Under the pieces are notes generated by a model that was not told the origin of the DNA, did not search any database, and saw only the letters and a program-made list of their open reading frames with translations. This document shows positions 49,834-62,800 of a stretch of DNA of 64,000 bases, one piece after another (within the stretch, counting starts at the first letter, position 1; every line of letters starts with the position of its first letter). The stretch spans positions 316,286 to 380,285 of the forward strand of contig JBBHKE010002842.1 in the NCBI GenBank assembly GCA_037447655.1, read 5' to 3'. The DNA is from Zygnema cylindricum (taxonomy: Eukaryota > Streptophyta > Zygnematophyceae > Zygnematales > Zygnemataceae). The position numbers and the translations under genes are program-made.

Positions 49834-52800
49834 TCAGCAATCTGCTACCAGTGTCGTAACAAAAACGAAAGTAATAACTTCAACCCTCTTGAGTACCTTC
49901 CGAGCCTTCACCAACTGCTGCCTGACTAGCTGCCAGATTTTGTCTTTTCTCCCTGAAGTCCCATCATTTCCCGGATGCCTTCCACCACCTGCGCATCATC
50001 CAAACGCACAAAAATCCTAAAAACCCTAGAAACCCTAAAAACCCTAAAAGCCCTAAAAACACTAATCTTTTGTGTCTAGCTGCATTTCCTATCGGCGCAA
50101 CTTCTGTGTTCCTTCAACAAAGTTTGTACTTACTTTTTTTTTTTTCCCATCGCCACACATTTTGCATTCCTTCACCAACGTTGGATTCACAAACATTTCA
50201 TATTGTTATTTGCGGACAAGTTCAAGAGTAGTTACTTTATCACATATTATCTATTATTATCACAGCATGGAGGCTATCATCATTGCGAACTCTACCAAAT
50301 AGAGAATAACATTTAAGGACTTATGTAATAGCCGAGAAGTTTATTTTGCTGAATGCAAATGCAAACGCAAACGGAAACAGAAACGGAGACGCAAACAGGT
50401 GGCAATGAGGCAAACTTACCAACTTGATTTGGGACTTGATGTCTGAAATTTTCTGTGTGTGCTGGTCCGCCTTTCTGGAATGGCGAAAATCAAGGGAATA
50501 CCCAAAAAATCTTAGTCAAATAAGCAATAAGAGTCTGGAAATATACATATTTATTGGGAGACTAGACCGTGGTTCAGTAACACGGATTATTTGGTTCATT
50601 GTGAAGTTATCCTCGATATTCGATTAAAAGTGCCAGTGCATACAAGAACCATCCACTCACACATGAGAGATGCACCAAAACTAATACCGATAAGTTGCAG
50701 TAATGACAATACACATACGAATTCGTTGTATAGACATCGGGCTTTGCCATTCTCCAACTGAGTTCAAACGCCCTCCGTGAAACAGTAATAAACTTACTTA
50801 TGTAGATGTTCCTCCTTCTTGACAATAAAATCCAGTGCTTCCAATTGAGAAAATTCAACATGGAAGCCCAATCCCACATCCACAAAAACATGCGATGTAT
50901 CGGGCCTGTTTCCCCAACCAACCGTTACAATACATATAAAGAAAACCTCCAGAAAGTTTCAGCATCAACTCTAAAACTCCGCTCAAGCTCCTCAGTCCTC
51001 AAGCGAGAAACGGTCATTGTGCAGTTTTCCAGAAAGGGTTGCTTTTTGGGTCCAGTTTTCATTTACTGTTAAATAAACTACAAAAGCGTTTTGTCCAGAT
51101 GAGGCAGAGAATGACTCACACATCTGCCTGCACAAAAACTTCTGATCCAAGGTTAACCATTGTTCGTAAGCGAGTGAGATTATTTTCTCTCAGCATCCGA
51201 ATGCTTTTGGCCAAGTCAGAGCTGAGGAGCTCCAGATTTTAGGTCAAGGTCTTACCGGAACAAACACTGGAACCCCATCAAGAGAAATTCCTCATCACAT
51301 GATACCATTGAATTAAGTGTTCCACTCAACCACATTTACGCAAACCAAGTTCTTGCTTCCCCTTCGAACAGTTCAAAACAAAAACTGAGGACGTGCTGAT
51401 TAAGCCTTATTTACCACGTCAATAATAAGGATTGTAGAAGATAAAAATATACATTGGGAAACCATGCCAGGCCAAAGCCGTATAATGGCGCAAGATAGTC
51501 TTAGACACACAGATGTAGAGGAGATCCAAGAATTGGTTTCCACAAGCAATATAGAGCACAAGTAAAACAGGGAAACAGCAGCTTATCAGTGATGCTGGGC
51601 AAGATTTGATAACTTCTAGTGTTTTCCAATGGTATCAGCTGGAAACTTTTTTTGGAAAGCCGGCGTGAACATTTTACTTTGGTTGAGCAGCAACTAAACC
51701 GGGAACAGACCTGACAAGATGAAAAAAAACACAGATTCAATAGAACGTTCACTTATCTTGAACGAAAGCTACCCTGCCTTCATTGTCTTAAGTGAAGAAT
51801 TAATAAACAGACATTGTTAAGGGATCACCAATGTCTGCAATTGAGAGGATACTATATTTTTATCTCCTCAAAAATCTTGTTCCTGCACACCACCCACCCA
51901 TGTGCTTCAGTACATAAATAAATCTGCGACTAGATAAATGAGTTGCATATACCTTCTTTAAGTACAAACCACGGAGCATATGAGAGAAAACCATATAGAC
52001 ACCAGACACACAGCAGAAAAGTAGGCCATCAAAGCACAACAAATATTCTGGTTGGGAATGGAATAGAACCATGTACATGCATTATTTTCGGGGCAAAGAG
52101 TTTTGTTCGGACAATAGTTAAGAGTGTCGTGTGGTGTACTTCTGCTGTGGACGATTTAACTAACTGCACAACTGAGATCGTAGGAAAGAATAGTTTATAT
52201 ATGATCGCACAGCACCATATTGTATTGTGTTCATACCAACAACAAAGTAAACTGAGCGGACCAAGGCAAACCTATCTTGCTTTAGAAAAAAAAAAGAAAG
52301 AAATCATGACTCGTACCTATATCTAGACAGAGTACCAGGTGCTTGATTTTCATGTTTCTCGTTAAAAGCTTTGCGAGCCAGTGAAATAACACATGATAAA
52401 TTTCAAACTGTTCAAAAAGTGGTATATAAGCATATCTCTCCAAAGCTCAGAGACCCCGTCTCAAGATTAATCTAGGTCACCTAAACAAGCATTCAACCAA
52501 AACATAATTCTCAATGTTTCTGAAACCCGTTGATTGTATCAGCTAAGTGTCCTCCATAACTTCCTTAGCTATGCAAACAAGCCCAAGACCTATCAGAAAT
52601 ATGCTTGCATGGAAAATTTAGGTTTTGAGAACAAGCGGAAAAATGGCAAAGTAAAGTGGAAAATTAAAACAGCAACATTATGGATTTCAACCGACTTAGT
52701 TATTCAAACGCCAGTTCTAGACTTCAGAGCTAACTGACACATCAATCCTTAGTTTCTAGGTTTTGCCAAGTCACAGATTGGCCATTAACTTTTCATCGCT

Positions 52801-53493
52801 AACACCACTCATGTTACAAAGTTTCCCACAGTTTTCTATTGCTCAAATTTAGTGATTGTTTCATGTAATATACCCAAGAGCAAGAGACATATATGAAAAC
52901 AGAACAGGTACGTAGCCTGACAACGCCAATGTGTTAAAGGTGACCTTATAAACAGCAATACGGAGAAAAACTAGATAACAAAAGAAATGTCATTACCACA
53001 TCTCAACTTATATCTAAAGTTCTGGGGTATATTGGAAGTGACAGTTCAATCCACGTTTAATAGAAGGCACACCGCTAGCCTCAACCTGCCTGAGTTTGAA
53101 ATCAATCTCAGATTAAAGTTAACCTGTCCTCTAATAAAAGAGAAGGTGTAGTTACAAAATCAATTGCTATTCTCAAAATCAATAAAAAACTCACTAGTTC
53201 TTGTACGGAGACCATAAAAAACGAATTAAAATAACAATCACGTCAAGTTTCAATCGCACTTATATCGATCACTACCAATGCTAATTAAAATAGCAATCAC
53301 AACTAGTTTGAATCACACTTAAAGTGATCAACACTAACGCTAAATGACATATCAGACAGAACAAGAGTCACAGAAGACTAAAATGAACCAAAGCAGCCAA
53401 GCCTTCTGCTCACCTCTGGTCCATGCAGGTCTGCAGGTCCTTTTTCAGCCTCTCCTCCACAAATCGTTCGTATTCAGCAATTTTCCCCTCCAT
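49834..53493 (-). CDS. UXT-like prefoldin alpha-type subunit, incompletely resolved
   Basis: Secure exons: 53414-53493 (ATG 53493; MEGKIAEYERFVEERLKKDL), 51120-51221 (DLAKSIRMLRENNLTRLRTM then VNLGSEVFVQADV), 50798-50905 (VPDTSHVFVDVGLGFHVEFS then QLEALDFI) and 50420-50474 (KADQHTQKISDIKSQIKL). The motifs NLGSEVFVQA and VPDTSHVFVDVGLGFHVEF are those of UXT/ART-27-type prefoldin-like proteins, subunits of the R2TP/prefoldin-like co-chaperone complex. The fold is two long helices flanking a beta hairpin. The exon joining 53414 to 51221 (about 15 residues of helix 1) was not found. A possible last exon is 49834-49929 (LVRQQLVKARKVLKRVEV, stop 49834), which fits phase but has weak family support. 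It shares a short head-to-head promoter with WDR6. Confidence 0.8.
50011..50062 (+). repeat. Degenerate telomere-like repeat
   Basis: About six imperfect units of CCTAAAAAC/CCCTAGAAA/CCCTAAAAG, resembling the plant telomere unit CCCTAAA with extra A residues. It lies within the presumed last intron of the UXT-like gene, so it is interstitial. Confidence 0.6.
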
Positions 53494-53882
53494 TTCAAGC
53501 CGGGCTCCTGCTAAAATTCTAAAAGGTCTACAAACTGGAGGCGAACGCCACTAATTCACACAGCAAGGGCGATGAACTAATCCAGGGCTTCATTACAAAA
53601 GAACAATGTTACAAAAAAATGTGGTATTCTAGAAACCCGCTAAATGTGTAAAAGAGCGAGTCGCTTTGATAGCCAGAGTCCTTACCCACTGCAGAAGCCT
53701 CAGAAGAAGAAGCTAAAAATGACTAAATTGACTAAAATGACTAAATAAAATGAAACTTGGGCTGCTGTTATTTCAAATTTAGGTCGTCGAAATTTACAAC
53801 AATTTGACAAATTCGTTCGATAAATTTCCTGTCCTCTCCCCCCCAGAACCCCCCCTCCTCTCTCTTCTCTCTTGTTACCCTT
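53494..53882. promoter_or_regulatory. Putative bidirectional promoter, UXT-like and WDR6-like genes
   Basis: The two start codons are 389 bases apart on opposite strands. The interval has a C-rich/T-rich patch at 53836-53875 next to WDR6 and AT-rich sequence in the middle. A TATATA (53910-53915) and a palindromic TGACGTCA (53918-53925) lie inside the first WDR6 coding exon, where they could serve the opposite-strand gene. Confidence 0.6.
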
Positions 53883-56800
53883 ATGGCGTCCCGCGTTCTG
53901 AAGAGCGCGTATATAGGTGACGTCACGGCGCTCGCTCTTGTTCGCACACCGTACGGAAGTGCTCTCACTCTGCTCGCAGGTCAGTCAGTGAGAGGCGGAG
54001 GAGGAAAATGGATAATTATTTAAGGGCTATGAAATGGAAGGGCTTAGACACTCTCCTGGACCAACTTTCTATGAATTCTTGTCTGTCAGATTGAACATTA
54101 ATTCTATTATGCAAGCTTTTCATGCTCATTCAAGGAGCTTGCTAAAATATAAAGCTAACAATCTGTAGCCTTGGCTATCCGCGTCTATTCTGGGAGACCA
54201 TTTGTTGCACTTATGCAAGTTTTTTTTTCTAGAATGCTAATCTTTAAACTCTGGCAATTAGCAATTAGAAATTAGCACCTTAGCAACACTAGCATTCAGC
54301 TAATTGGATACGCACAGTAGCGTTGGTGTGCTGAACATTTGAGACAAACACTCTTTAATTTGGTATCCCAACACTCTTTACTTTGGTATATTTTTGTTTT
54401 AATACTTAATGATAAGCAATGTGGTTGCTGTAACCTCGACGATAGCCATGAATATAATCTTGGAAAGACCTTGCATCTTCATGTGAATGTTTTTTTTGTT
54501 TGTTTTTTCTTGCCTTCTTTTTGAATCACTTATCGCTTTCAAAGTTGCTCTGTTGAAGGCTTCGGAAACTGCGTTCATGTGCAAGAAAAAGCTTGTGAAA
54601 AATCCGTCATTTGCTTATTTGATGCTGTTTTTTCACTGCATAAGGGATCTTCTGTTTTCTCGGTTTTTCAGCGATTGCGTGCACCATTTTCTTATTGCAC
54701 CTTGTCTTAGTTTTTCAAAATTTCTTTTGTTGTCTGTACAGGCATTGGGCCCCACCTTCAATGGTTTAGTATTGTCTCAGGCGAGCTGCTGCTCTCTTGC
54801 ACGGTTTTTGATGGTGTTCGGATCCATGGCATTCATGTGAGACAGAGTGGTCGCCAGAGTGGTGGTAAAAAAATTGAGGAGTTAACTGGCCCTCGTAAGA
54901 CAGACAATGTTGACATTAGTGAGGAGGAACAGAGTTTTATGGTTGTGGTCCATGGGGAAAGGAAAGTGAAAATTTTGCTTTTAATACAGAGACCGCCGCA
55001 TCGAAATAGAAATCAATCTGAAAGCAGTGAAGACATCGTTACAGGAGAAGACTATGGAGTTTCTGAACATAACGGAGAAACGTATGCAAAATGTATGGGT
55101 CAGGAGAGGGATGTTTTCAGGGCAGCCGAGGAGGTGAAGACTATTTGGTCAATTCCACGTTTCGACGATTGGGTTCTTGATGTTCGTCTCTTGACGGTAT
55201 GTTCCAATCACGATTGTGGGTTTCTGCGATGGTTCAGTTTGAGAGTTCATCATTCTTGAAACTTGCAGGTTAAGAGGTTGTCTAAGGGCCAATGCAATGA
55301 TATGTCATCTCTAGTGCCTCTTTTCAAGTTTGGTTTAAAATGTCAACTTATTGAGTGATCAAATTAATAGTGAATTAATGTGGTGAAATGCTGGATAAAA
55401 CTGTGTTCACCAAGCAAATTGCTATTGCTCATATAAGTGGATGACTACTTTCATTATTAGCATAGCATCGCCGATGTGATTTTTGCTTCAATTCTGTCAC
55501 AGGAGGCAGCGGAAAGCAGTCTATTGGCTGTGGGACTGAGCAGCAATTCTGTGGAGCTTCTGAACTGGAGTCAGAAAACGACAATACGCCGTGTCTCCTG
55601 TTCTGGCAAGTGAGATGTTTCTGTCATCCTCCTTTTTAGCACGAGGATGCATCTTTAATGTCTGATTAATTGCAATTTGAAGGACATCTTCCTCCAGGTT
55701 TCACGTTGAACTAGCTGGAAACGTTGCCAATGACTTCTCTTGGAATAGAAAACTGTACTGCTGGTGGGTAAGTATATCATGTTTAATGATGTAAAAAAAA
55801 GTTTAGGAAATTGGGTGTGACCCAGTAAACTTGTGCCTATAATGGAATTCACAGCATTTGAATTGTGCTAATTTTGTACGAAGGTATGCTTCAATGTAAA
55901 GTATTTAAAGCGACCGAGCTTTACATGTCCATATAGTCAGTGCTAATCTAGTATTGGTCTATAGCAAGTTAGACATTGGACCCTTGGGCATTTTTTTAGC
56001 AGTGAATGAGCCTCTCGTTTGGTGAACCGAATGCTTACTTCTCACGTAAGGAGTTCCGGAATCTCCAATCCTTAACAAAAGAATTGCAGTGAGTCCTTTC
56101 TCTCGAACGGTCACAGCAGTTTCTAATTAATATTTATACCAGGGAGCTCCATTGTTCAATCTGATCACTCATTTGCAAGAATCATATTTATTGGTCTTTT
56201 AAATGAGTTACCAGAGGTATCTTTTTGAAACACCTTATTTTTTTTTTTTACCCACCATACGTTCTTGCATTTTATCCGATCTAAGAGAGAGTGGCATTGG
56301 CTTAGGGACCTGGAAAGACTGTTGTGCCTTTCTGAAGAGCAGATTTTTTATACTAATGCAACGCAAAGTATGTTTTGCTCACTGCAGTTGTCAATGATCA
56401 TTCACATTTTTGACCTTCTGTTGCTTTTGAAAATACAATTTCTGGTTTGCAGAGCAGTGCCTGCTGTACTCTATGCGCCTTTGGGGATTTTCAACAGATA
56501 CTCTTTTAGTGGCGGCTGGGACTATCTTCAATGAGGTACTCGTCTTACCATTGCTTGCTTTTTCGTGAACAAATAGTCTGGGATTCTTTCCATGTCTCAA
56601 CAATAATCTGTCAGTGTTCCGCCACTTCCTTGTCTTGATTGTCCTGACTAAATTTATCTGTCATGATTGGCAGGTCCTAATATGGCCTTTCCAACCCTCT
56701 AATGGGAGCTCCGAGGTTTACATAGAACCCATTGAGTTAGTTCCAGATAAAACAGATAACGAAAATGAGACTGAATCTGAGAATAATCTGCTGTCAGGGA

Positions 56801-59800
56801 CAACAGTCCAGAACCCGAAATCCTTACCCAACACCTTTTCATTGTCAACTCCTCTTCATCGGTTGCAAGGGCATGAAGGCTCTATCTATCGTTTGACATG
56901 GAGGGAGGATGGAAGTTATATCGCCTCTGTTTCTGACGATCGAAGGTCTGAAACAAGCACCTTAGGGTCGTCATACGAAGTCTTGTGTGGAGTGATATTG
57001 TATTGAAGCATGTTAGGGGACATTCCACTAGGATAATCTTGACGGTATGTTTTATTTTGTACATTTTATAAATGAAAGCTGCTGCAAAGCAGCTGGATTT
57101 TTACTGGAATTCAATGGTACATCTTGAGTTGTTTCAGAAACACAGTTCTTCGGCGTCAATTTTTGTGCTCGGCACAAAGTTGCAACACACACAGATGAAC
57201 AGTCGACAGCCTGTTGTATTAATTTTGTAACAGTGAACCGCAATTTCTTACCTCTTTACTCTACGCTACTGACGTAGCATGTTTAACTTTTCGCTGTCAA
57301 CTTTTCCATGTTTTGCCTATGAAAAAGTTGGTTCAATTGCCATACATTTTTCAGACCAAATCAGACTTGCACTGAACTAATGCTGGTAAGGAGCACACTA
57401 ATGACAGCCTTGTTGCGAAGGAAGCTGGACGGACATCTTTTCCGGTGCTTCTCATTTTCGTTTTTAGCTCAAATTTTGTTTAATTTGTTGTTTCCTGCAG
57501 TGCTCGCGTATGGAAAATTGCAACTGGAAATGTGAAGGACAGAGTGAGCCTTGGAATGTTGCCAGATGGAGGTATCCCGTTATACGGTCACACATCACGA
57601 CTATGGGACTGTTGCATGGATTACCAGGTGGGCTTATCGCTGCTTGACAGGTCATACAGAAGAGTATATGACCATTGAGATATAACAATGGCCCTACTTT
57701 TTTTGTTTTGTAACGGTGTGGTTTCAAGGTCGTGAAGCCTTGGGTCGGGTTATTCCAAGCCCAACACACATGAGTTGAAGGACGGCCAGTTATTTTGTAG
57801 AATGGTGTAGAAATCTGTTGATTTCTCCAACGGCATTGAGATTGCCGTGAAAAGGGGCAACTTACCTGCTTCATTCGTGTCTTTGATGTGACTGGGAGTA
57901 ATAATCATCTTTGTCAGTCAAGATCTGCAGTTTCTTTTTAAGGTGACCTCTGCTTATAGTGTTTTAACGGAGCTTCTTTCCCGTTAGACGGTCACAATGT
58001 TTCTTTTCTGTGCATCCAGGTGATTAGCCACAGGGGAGTTGAGTTGCCTGAGAGACATGGACTTGCGGTGGGATGTACAGTTGGTCATTACCGCTAGCGA
58101 AGACTGCACGTGTCGGATTTGGGATCCTCAAGGCCGTCTTATTGCTTCAGTTTCTGGGCACAGGTGCGAGAGAAACTGCATCTTTTGTTGCTATTAGAGT
58201 TAGTAATTATTACTGGTAAAGGGGTATTAGCATTAAGTACACTGAATTTTAGTTAAGCGACGTGACACATTCTGGTTCATCTACTTAAACAGAGTTAGTA
58301 TATGATTTTGGGTAAAAAAAGCCCGCGACTGAATTATAGTTATTAATATAGAAGGGGTAGTAACTCCGGGGAAGCCAGTAATGAGGAAATGCTGTACGGA
58401 TAGGTTGAATGCAAATATAGTTCAAATAAGAAAGGATAACACAGCCAGCATTTTCTGCACAATGAACTATGATGTGATTGTTTTGGAGCAAACTGTGAAG
58501 ATCCCTTTTTGGAGGCCCAAAAAGTCCTAAAACATCCAAAATTTCGCACGGAACGCAGAGGACGCGGCATTTGGCGCTGCGTGTACGATCCGGAGACACA
58601 GATTTTGGTGACAGCTGGCGCGGATTCCTCGATTCGTCTGCATTCTATTGCCCAAAACCTGGTGGAGGCAGGAGTGAAGAAGGGTTCTCGAGATTGGGAA
58701 GAAGGCTTTCACATCAATTTTCAAGCATTATTGCGTAGCAACTTTGCAGCTGCTGCTGAAGACGGGTCTTGTGAAAACAGGTCGCCTGGTGTTCTGCTGT
58801 CAGGGAAGCACATATCTATGGACAGGTATACTTCGCATTTTACAGATAGAATGATCCCTTCACTACGTTTGCATGAAACAAGTTTGGATCATTTGTTCAC
58901 ACTCGCCAAATTTTAGCTGGGAATATTGTTTGAGGAAGCATGAATTCAGGGTGTCGGCAAGCATCTCTAGGAAACCAGAGAGACTGAGGTCCTTTTCCTC
59001 AGAGATGCTTCACATCACATTTAATGTTTGGCCGTTTTTCAGCTATGTGTTTGACTTCAATGGCTATGCAACTTAAAATTTCATTACAATATCAAAGTTT
59101 ACTCGTAATTGCTGACCGTTCAATTTTGTGAATTGTCAACACAATTACTCACAAAACTGTACTGTGGAATGAGCCTAATTAGCTGCACTCTCTTGCCAAA
59201 TATCGAACGCATATCTGTAAGACAACTATTTCAACCCTTCTTTTCTTCTCTCTCTCCCTCTCTCTCTATGTGTGTGTTGTGCTCGTCCAGCAAGAGTGAA
59301 TACATTCGCTGTCTGTGTCTGGCGGGACCTTTCCTTCTCTATGTAGCCACCAATCATGGCCTCTTGTACCGAGTTTTGCTTCGCCAGGAGCCACACGGTA
59401 GCGACACCTGGCAGACTGTCATTGGAGCAGAACGCGGGACAACGACAGGTGCTATTCTGGCTATGGAGGTCATCCGAGGGGAAGGAAGGGGAGTTCAAGA
59501 TAATACGGTCCATTTTGCCTCACAGGGTGGAAGAAAAAGCATCTTAGAGCATTCATTGTTGTTAGGAGACTCCATGGGGGGTGTGACACTCATGGAAGTG
59601 GCTGGCAAGCAGATGGCAGTGGTAGAGGAAACGGATAAGAGTAATTTTGAGGAATCAGATGTGAGGAATGTTATGAATGTGGATTGGGGAATTTCGACGC
59701 AAGTGAGGTGGATTGCAGAGGCACAGAGGAGGCTTCTGGGGGTGTTTTCCTGTGCAAGTTTGGGCAGCAGGTGAGTAAATGGTGTCAGGGAAAAGCATTT

Positions 59801-62800
59801 GTCGTCGAAGTTGCCAAAATCTTTTCGGTGTGTGATGGGCAACCTTTACATCATAATTGGACTATCAGTTTTTCTAGAGGCTAGTATTGAGAAGCTACAT
59901 CTCTATCTTTAGTTAGTCAGACCTTATTAGTTTCAACCGCCAGATGTTAAAGATTACACACCAATTAATAATTACCACAGGAAAAAGAAATGTGGATATC
60001 CGTTGTTGTGTAAAATGAAACCTTCTGGCAATTTTTAGATTCCGAATTAAAATGGACCATATTGCTCCGTACTTCAGAATTAAGAGGTAAACCGTACTGC
60101 TTTTGCTTCCATACTTGAATCCTTCCACTCTAATTATGTTGAGAAGTGTGCTAGGGCAGGCACGCATTTACAACCGACCCTACAGGGAACCTGATGTGGT
60201 GGCACGTGGGAGGCCGCAATTCATCGACGACAGTGTGCCATGTGGCAAGCTGTGCTTCTCGGACAAAGTTGCGGATTCTTTGCATGGATGTTTGTCTCAA
60301 GCGACAAGTAGGTATCCTGTCTCGACCTTCGAGAAGAGGTTTGTGGGATCGTGAAGGAGACAATGCTAATTAATCTGGTTTTATATTTATGCTCAAAGTA
60401 ATTATTATCAAAGTCCAAAGAAATGCTGTTGCTGTAAATCTGCCATGTTTGGATGGGAATAATACGTACACTGCCTGGAAGCTAAAGGTTGCAGATGGGT
60501 TAAAGAGATCAACTTCAAAAAGTCTCTCTCTATATATCGATTGATAATGTTTTCCATCTTTTTGGTTATTGGGGAACATGAGGGCAGATTCTTGTTTGCG
60601 GTGATCAGGGAGGCAACATTGTGGTTTTCTCCTTCTCCTCCACATTGCTCTCTCAAAGCCTACTGGAGAGAGAGGGCCTTCTTCCCGCTCAAACTTGCCA
60701 GGTGGCAGCGCTTGTTGAAGCTGCTCATGGAATTTCAGCCGTGGCCATGGTTTCAGTGGAGGCAAGTTTTAAAAATGGGGCACAAATTCAATCGGTGAGT
60801 GAAAGCGACAACCAATGGTTCCGTTCACTTCGATGTAGTTTTCGCCTTTTTGTCACTACCATCTGAGAGAGTCGGCACCAATGTCTCATTGGTTGCCCCC
60901 CTTTTTTTTGGGCGTGTTTGTTTGTGTATCTTTAATTTGAAGTGAAGTTGGTTTTCTGAGTAACTTGTTTTAGAAGTTGTCGAGATAATGTGAGAGGGCT
61001 TTCATATTCGAAAGGAAATTTCCAATGAAAAACGAAGCTCCATCATGCTCCAGAACTGCTGTAATGACGACCTATACCATAGAATAGCCTGACATAATGA
61101 CAACTAATGCTTTCTACAATTTTATTGCACTTTATTTCACACATTCCTGCTGGTTGAAATCCTTGCATTTGTTGTGTGTGTGTGAAATCTATGCGGGTTT
61201 TTGCAGCTAAAAGCCATACTTATTTGGATTTCCCGGTATCTTGTTGGTAAAGGTTATGCGTGTCATAAATTTAATGGCAAAAGGTTACTAATGGTTTATT
61301 GTTCTCTGAGATTCCCTTTAGATCAATAACGCCGCTTTTAATAAATAACAATGCAAGCCACAAAATACCTGAAGTAGTTGCGCTCATCTGACTTCAATGT
61401 CCTAACATAATTATTAGAGAGCCACTTGAAGAAATCGCAGTAATACTGGTTTCCCTCTTACGCAAAAACGAACTGCATTATACACATAACTAATGTTGGC
61501 TAGAGAAAATGTCAAGAAGCAAATGCCCTTGTTTCAGCAAATTTGGTGAAGTGAGGAAGGGACATTTAGTCACTTAATTTGCAACCAGCTTCAAATTTTC
61601 CTGTCTATCCTATTAATGCAGACGGGACGTGACGGATGCATCTGTACTTTTGATTATGTTCCTTCGAGCAACCGGCCAATGACATGCAGCCGTGTAGAAC
61701 GTCCCGGAAACATCACCATAGTGGAGGGCCTCCAATTCAAAAAGGAGAAGGGAGGAGGACAGATAGAACGTCTGGCTTTCGGTTTCTCTGCGGGAGATTT
61801 TGTCCTTTGGAGTCTCACTTCTAGTTGTGAGGTGTGGGGCTCATTCTGGGGGATTTTAAAGGGGTAGAATGGGCAAGGAAGGGATATGACTGCCCTGGTA
61901 GAGAGGAGTTTAGGGAGTCTGTGGGTTTTGAGGGGTTTTTTATTTTGGGAATGTTGGGGCCTCTGTTTGACAGGTTGCCAGACTGTTATGTGGAGGTTGG
62001 AGACGACCTCACGATTTCATTCTCGGGGTTGGTTGCTGGTTTCCTTTTTGCTTCGTCTTCTTGAAGGTGAGAGTCGTCAGGTTCTCCTCTCTCTTTTACA
62101 ACTTAAGGTTTAAAAATTTACTTTTGTCACGGGCGTGATCTTATCGTCTGAAAGATACTGACGCTAAAAAAAAAATCCATATGAAAGTTGGTCTATTAAC
62201 AATATCGACGTGACATGCGGTCTCAACTACATCGCCCTTTGCTATTAGAGTTGGTGATTTATTTAGCGTTAACACTTTGTTAGATTTAATTAAACCAAAT
62301 TTGTTTGCAACCTGCTTAAATAGTGTCATTAACACTAATTTATGATATTGGGTAAAGAAATCTCTACCTGGAGTTAGAGTGATGACCTTTAATAGTGATG
62401 GGTGGTGTAGTAGCTTAAGAATTGTAGGCAATTGTTGACATGTTTATTTTGAATGCAGTTTGTTATTGAGGCAGTGTGAAGCCAACATGCTTGGCATCCC
62501 AATGGCAACTCAAAACCCAATCTGAATGGAAGATTTGGATTCAAAAATAAATCGAGCTAGAAAAACATTGTGGTTTATCCTCCACAGCTCAGGATATAGA
62601 GTTCACATCATTGCCTCAGAGTCAATCTCTTGAACCAGTAGGATATTGATATATTTCCGTCAACATACGTCACAGCAATATCTCACCAGTTTCGATTCCA
62701 TATAATTCGGGCTTAACTGAAATCCATTTGCTTTTCAATTTTCAGTTCGGGCCTAACTGAAATTTCCATTTTTTTAACTGAATTGATGACATTATCCTGA

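Noticed and set aside
50011-50062. Chromosome end
   Set aside because: Units are degenerate and few, and genes continue on both sides.
53768-53968. Minus-strand 66-residue frame starting MRALPYGVRTRAS
   Set aside because: Antisense of WDR6 exon 1 and the shared promoter, with no homology. The UXT-like start at 53493 is downstream of it.
54487-54840. Plus-strand 117-residue hydrophobic frame
   Set aside because: It lies in WDR6 intron 1 and overlaps exon 2 in the wrong frame.
55692-55770. Possible extra WDR6 exon reading FHVELAGNVANDFSWNRK
   Set aside because: It fits phase only with a different donor and interrupts the conserved CSEQCLLYSM junction. It has no WD40 resemblance.
56614-57006. 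Continuation of the WDR6 frame past 56945 to a stop at 57003-57005
   Set aside because: The WD repeat SVSDDR|SARVWKI is completed by splicing 56945 to 57501 in phase. The read-through is intronic.
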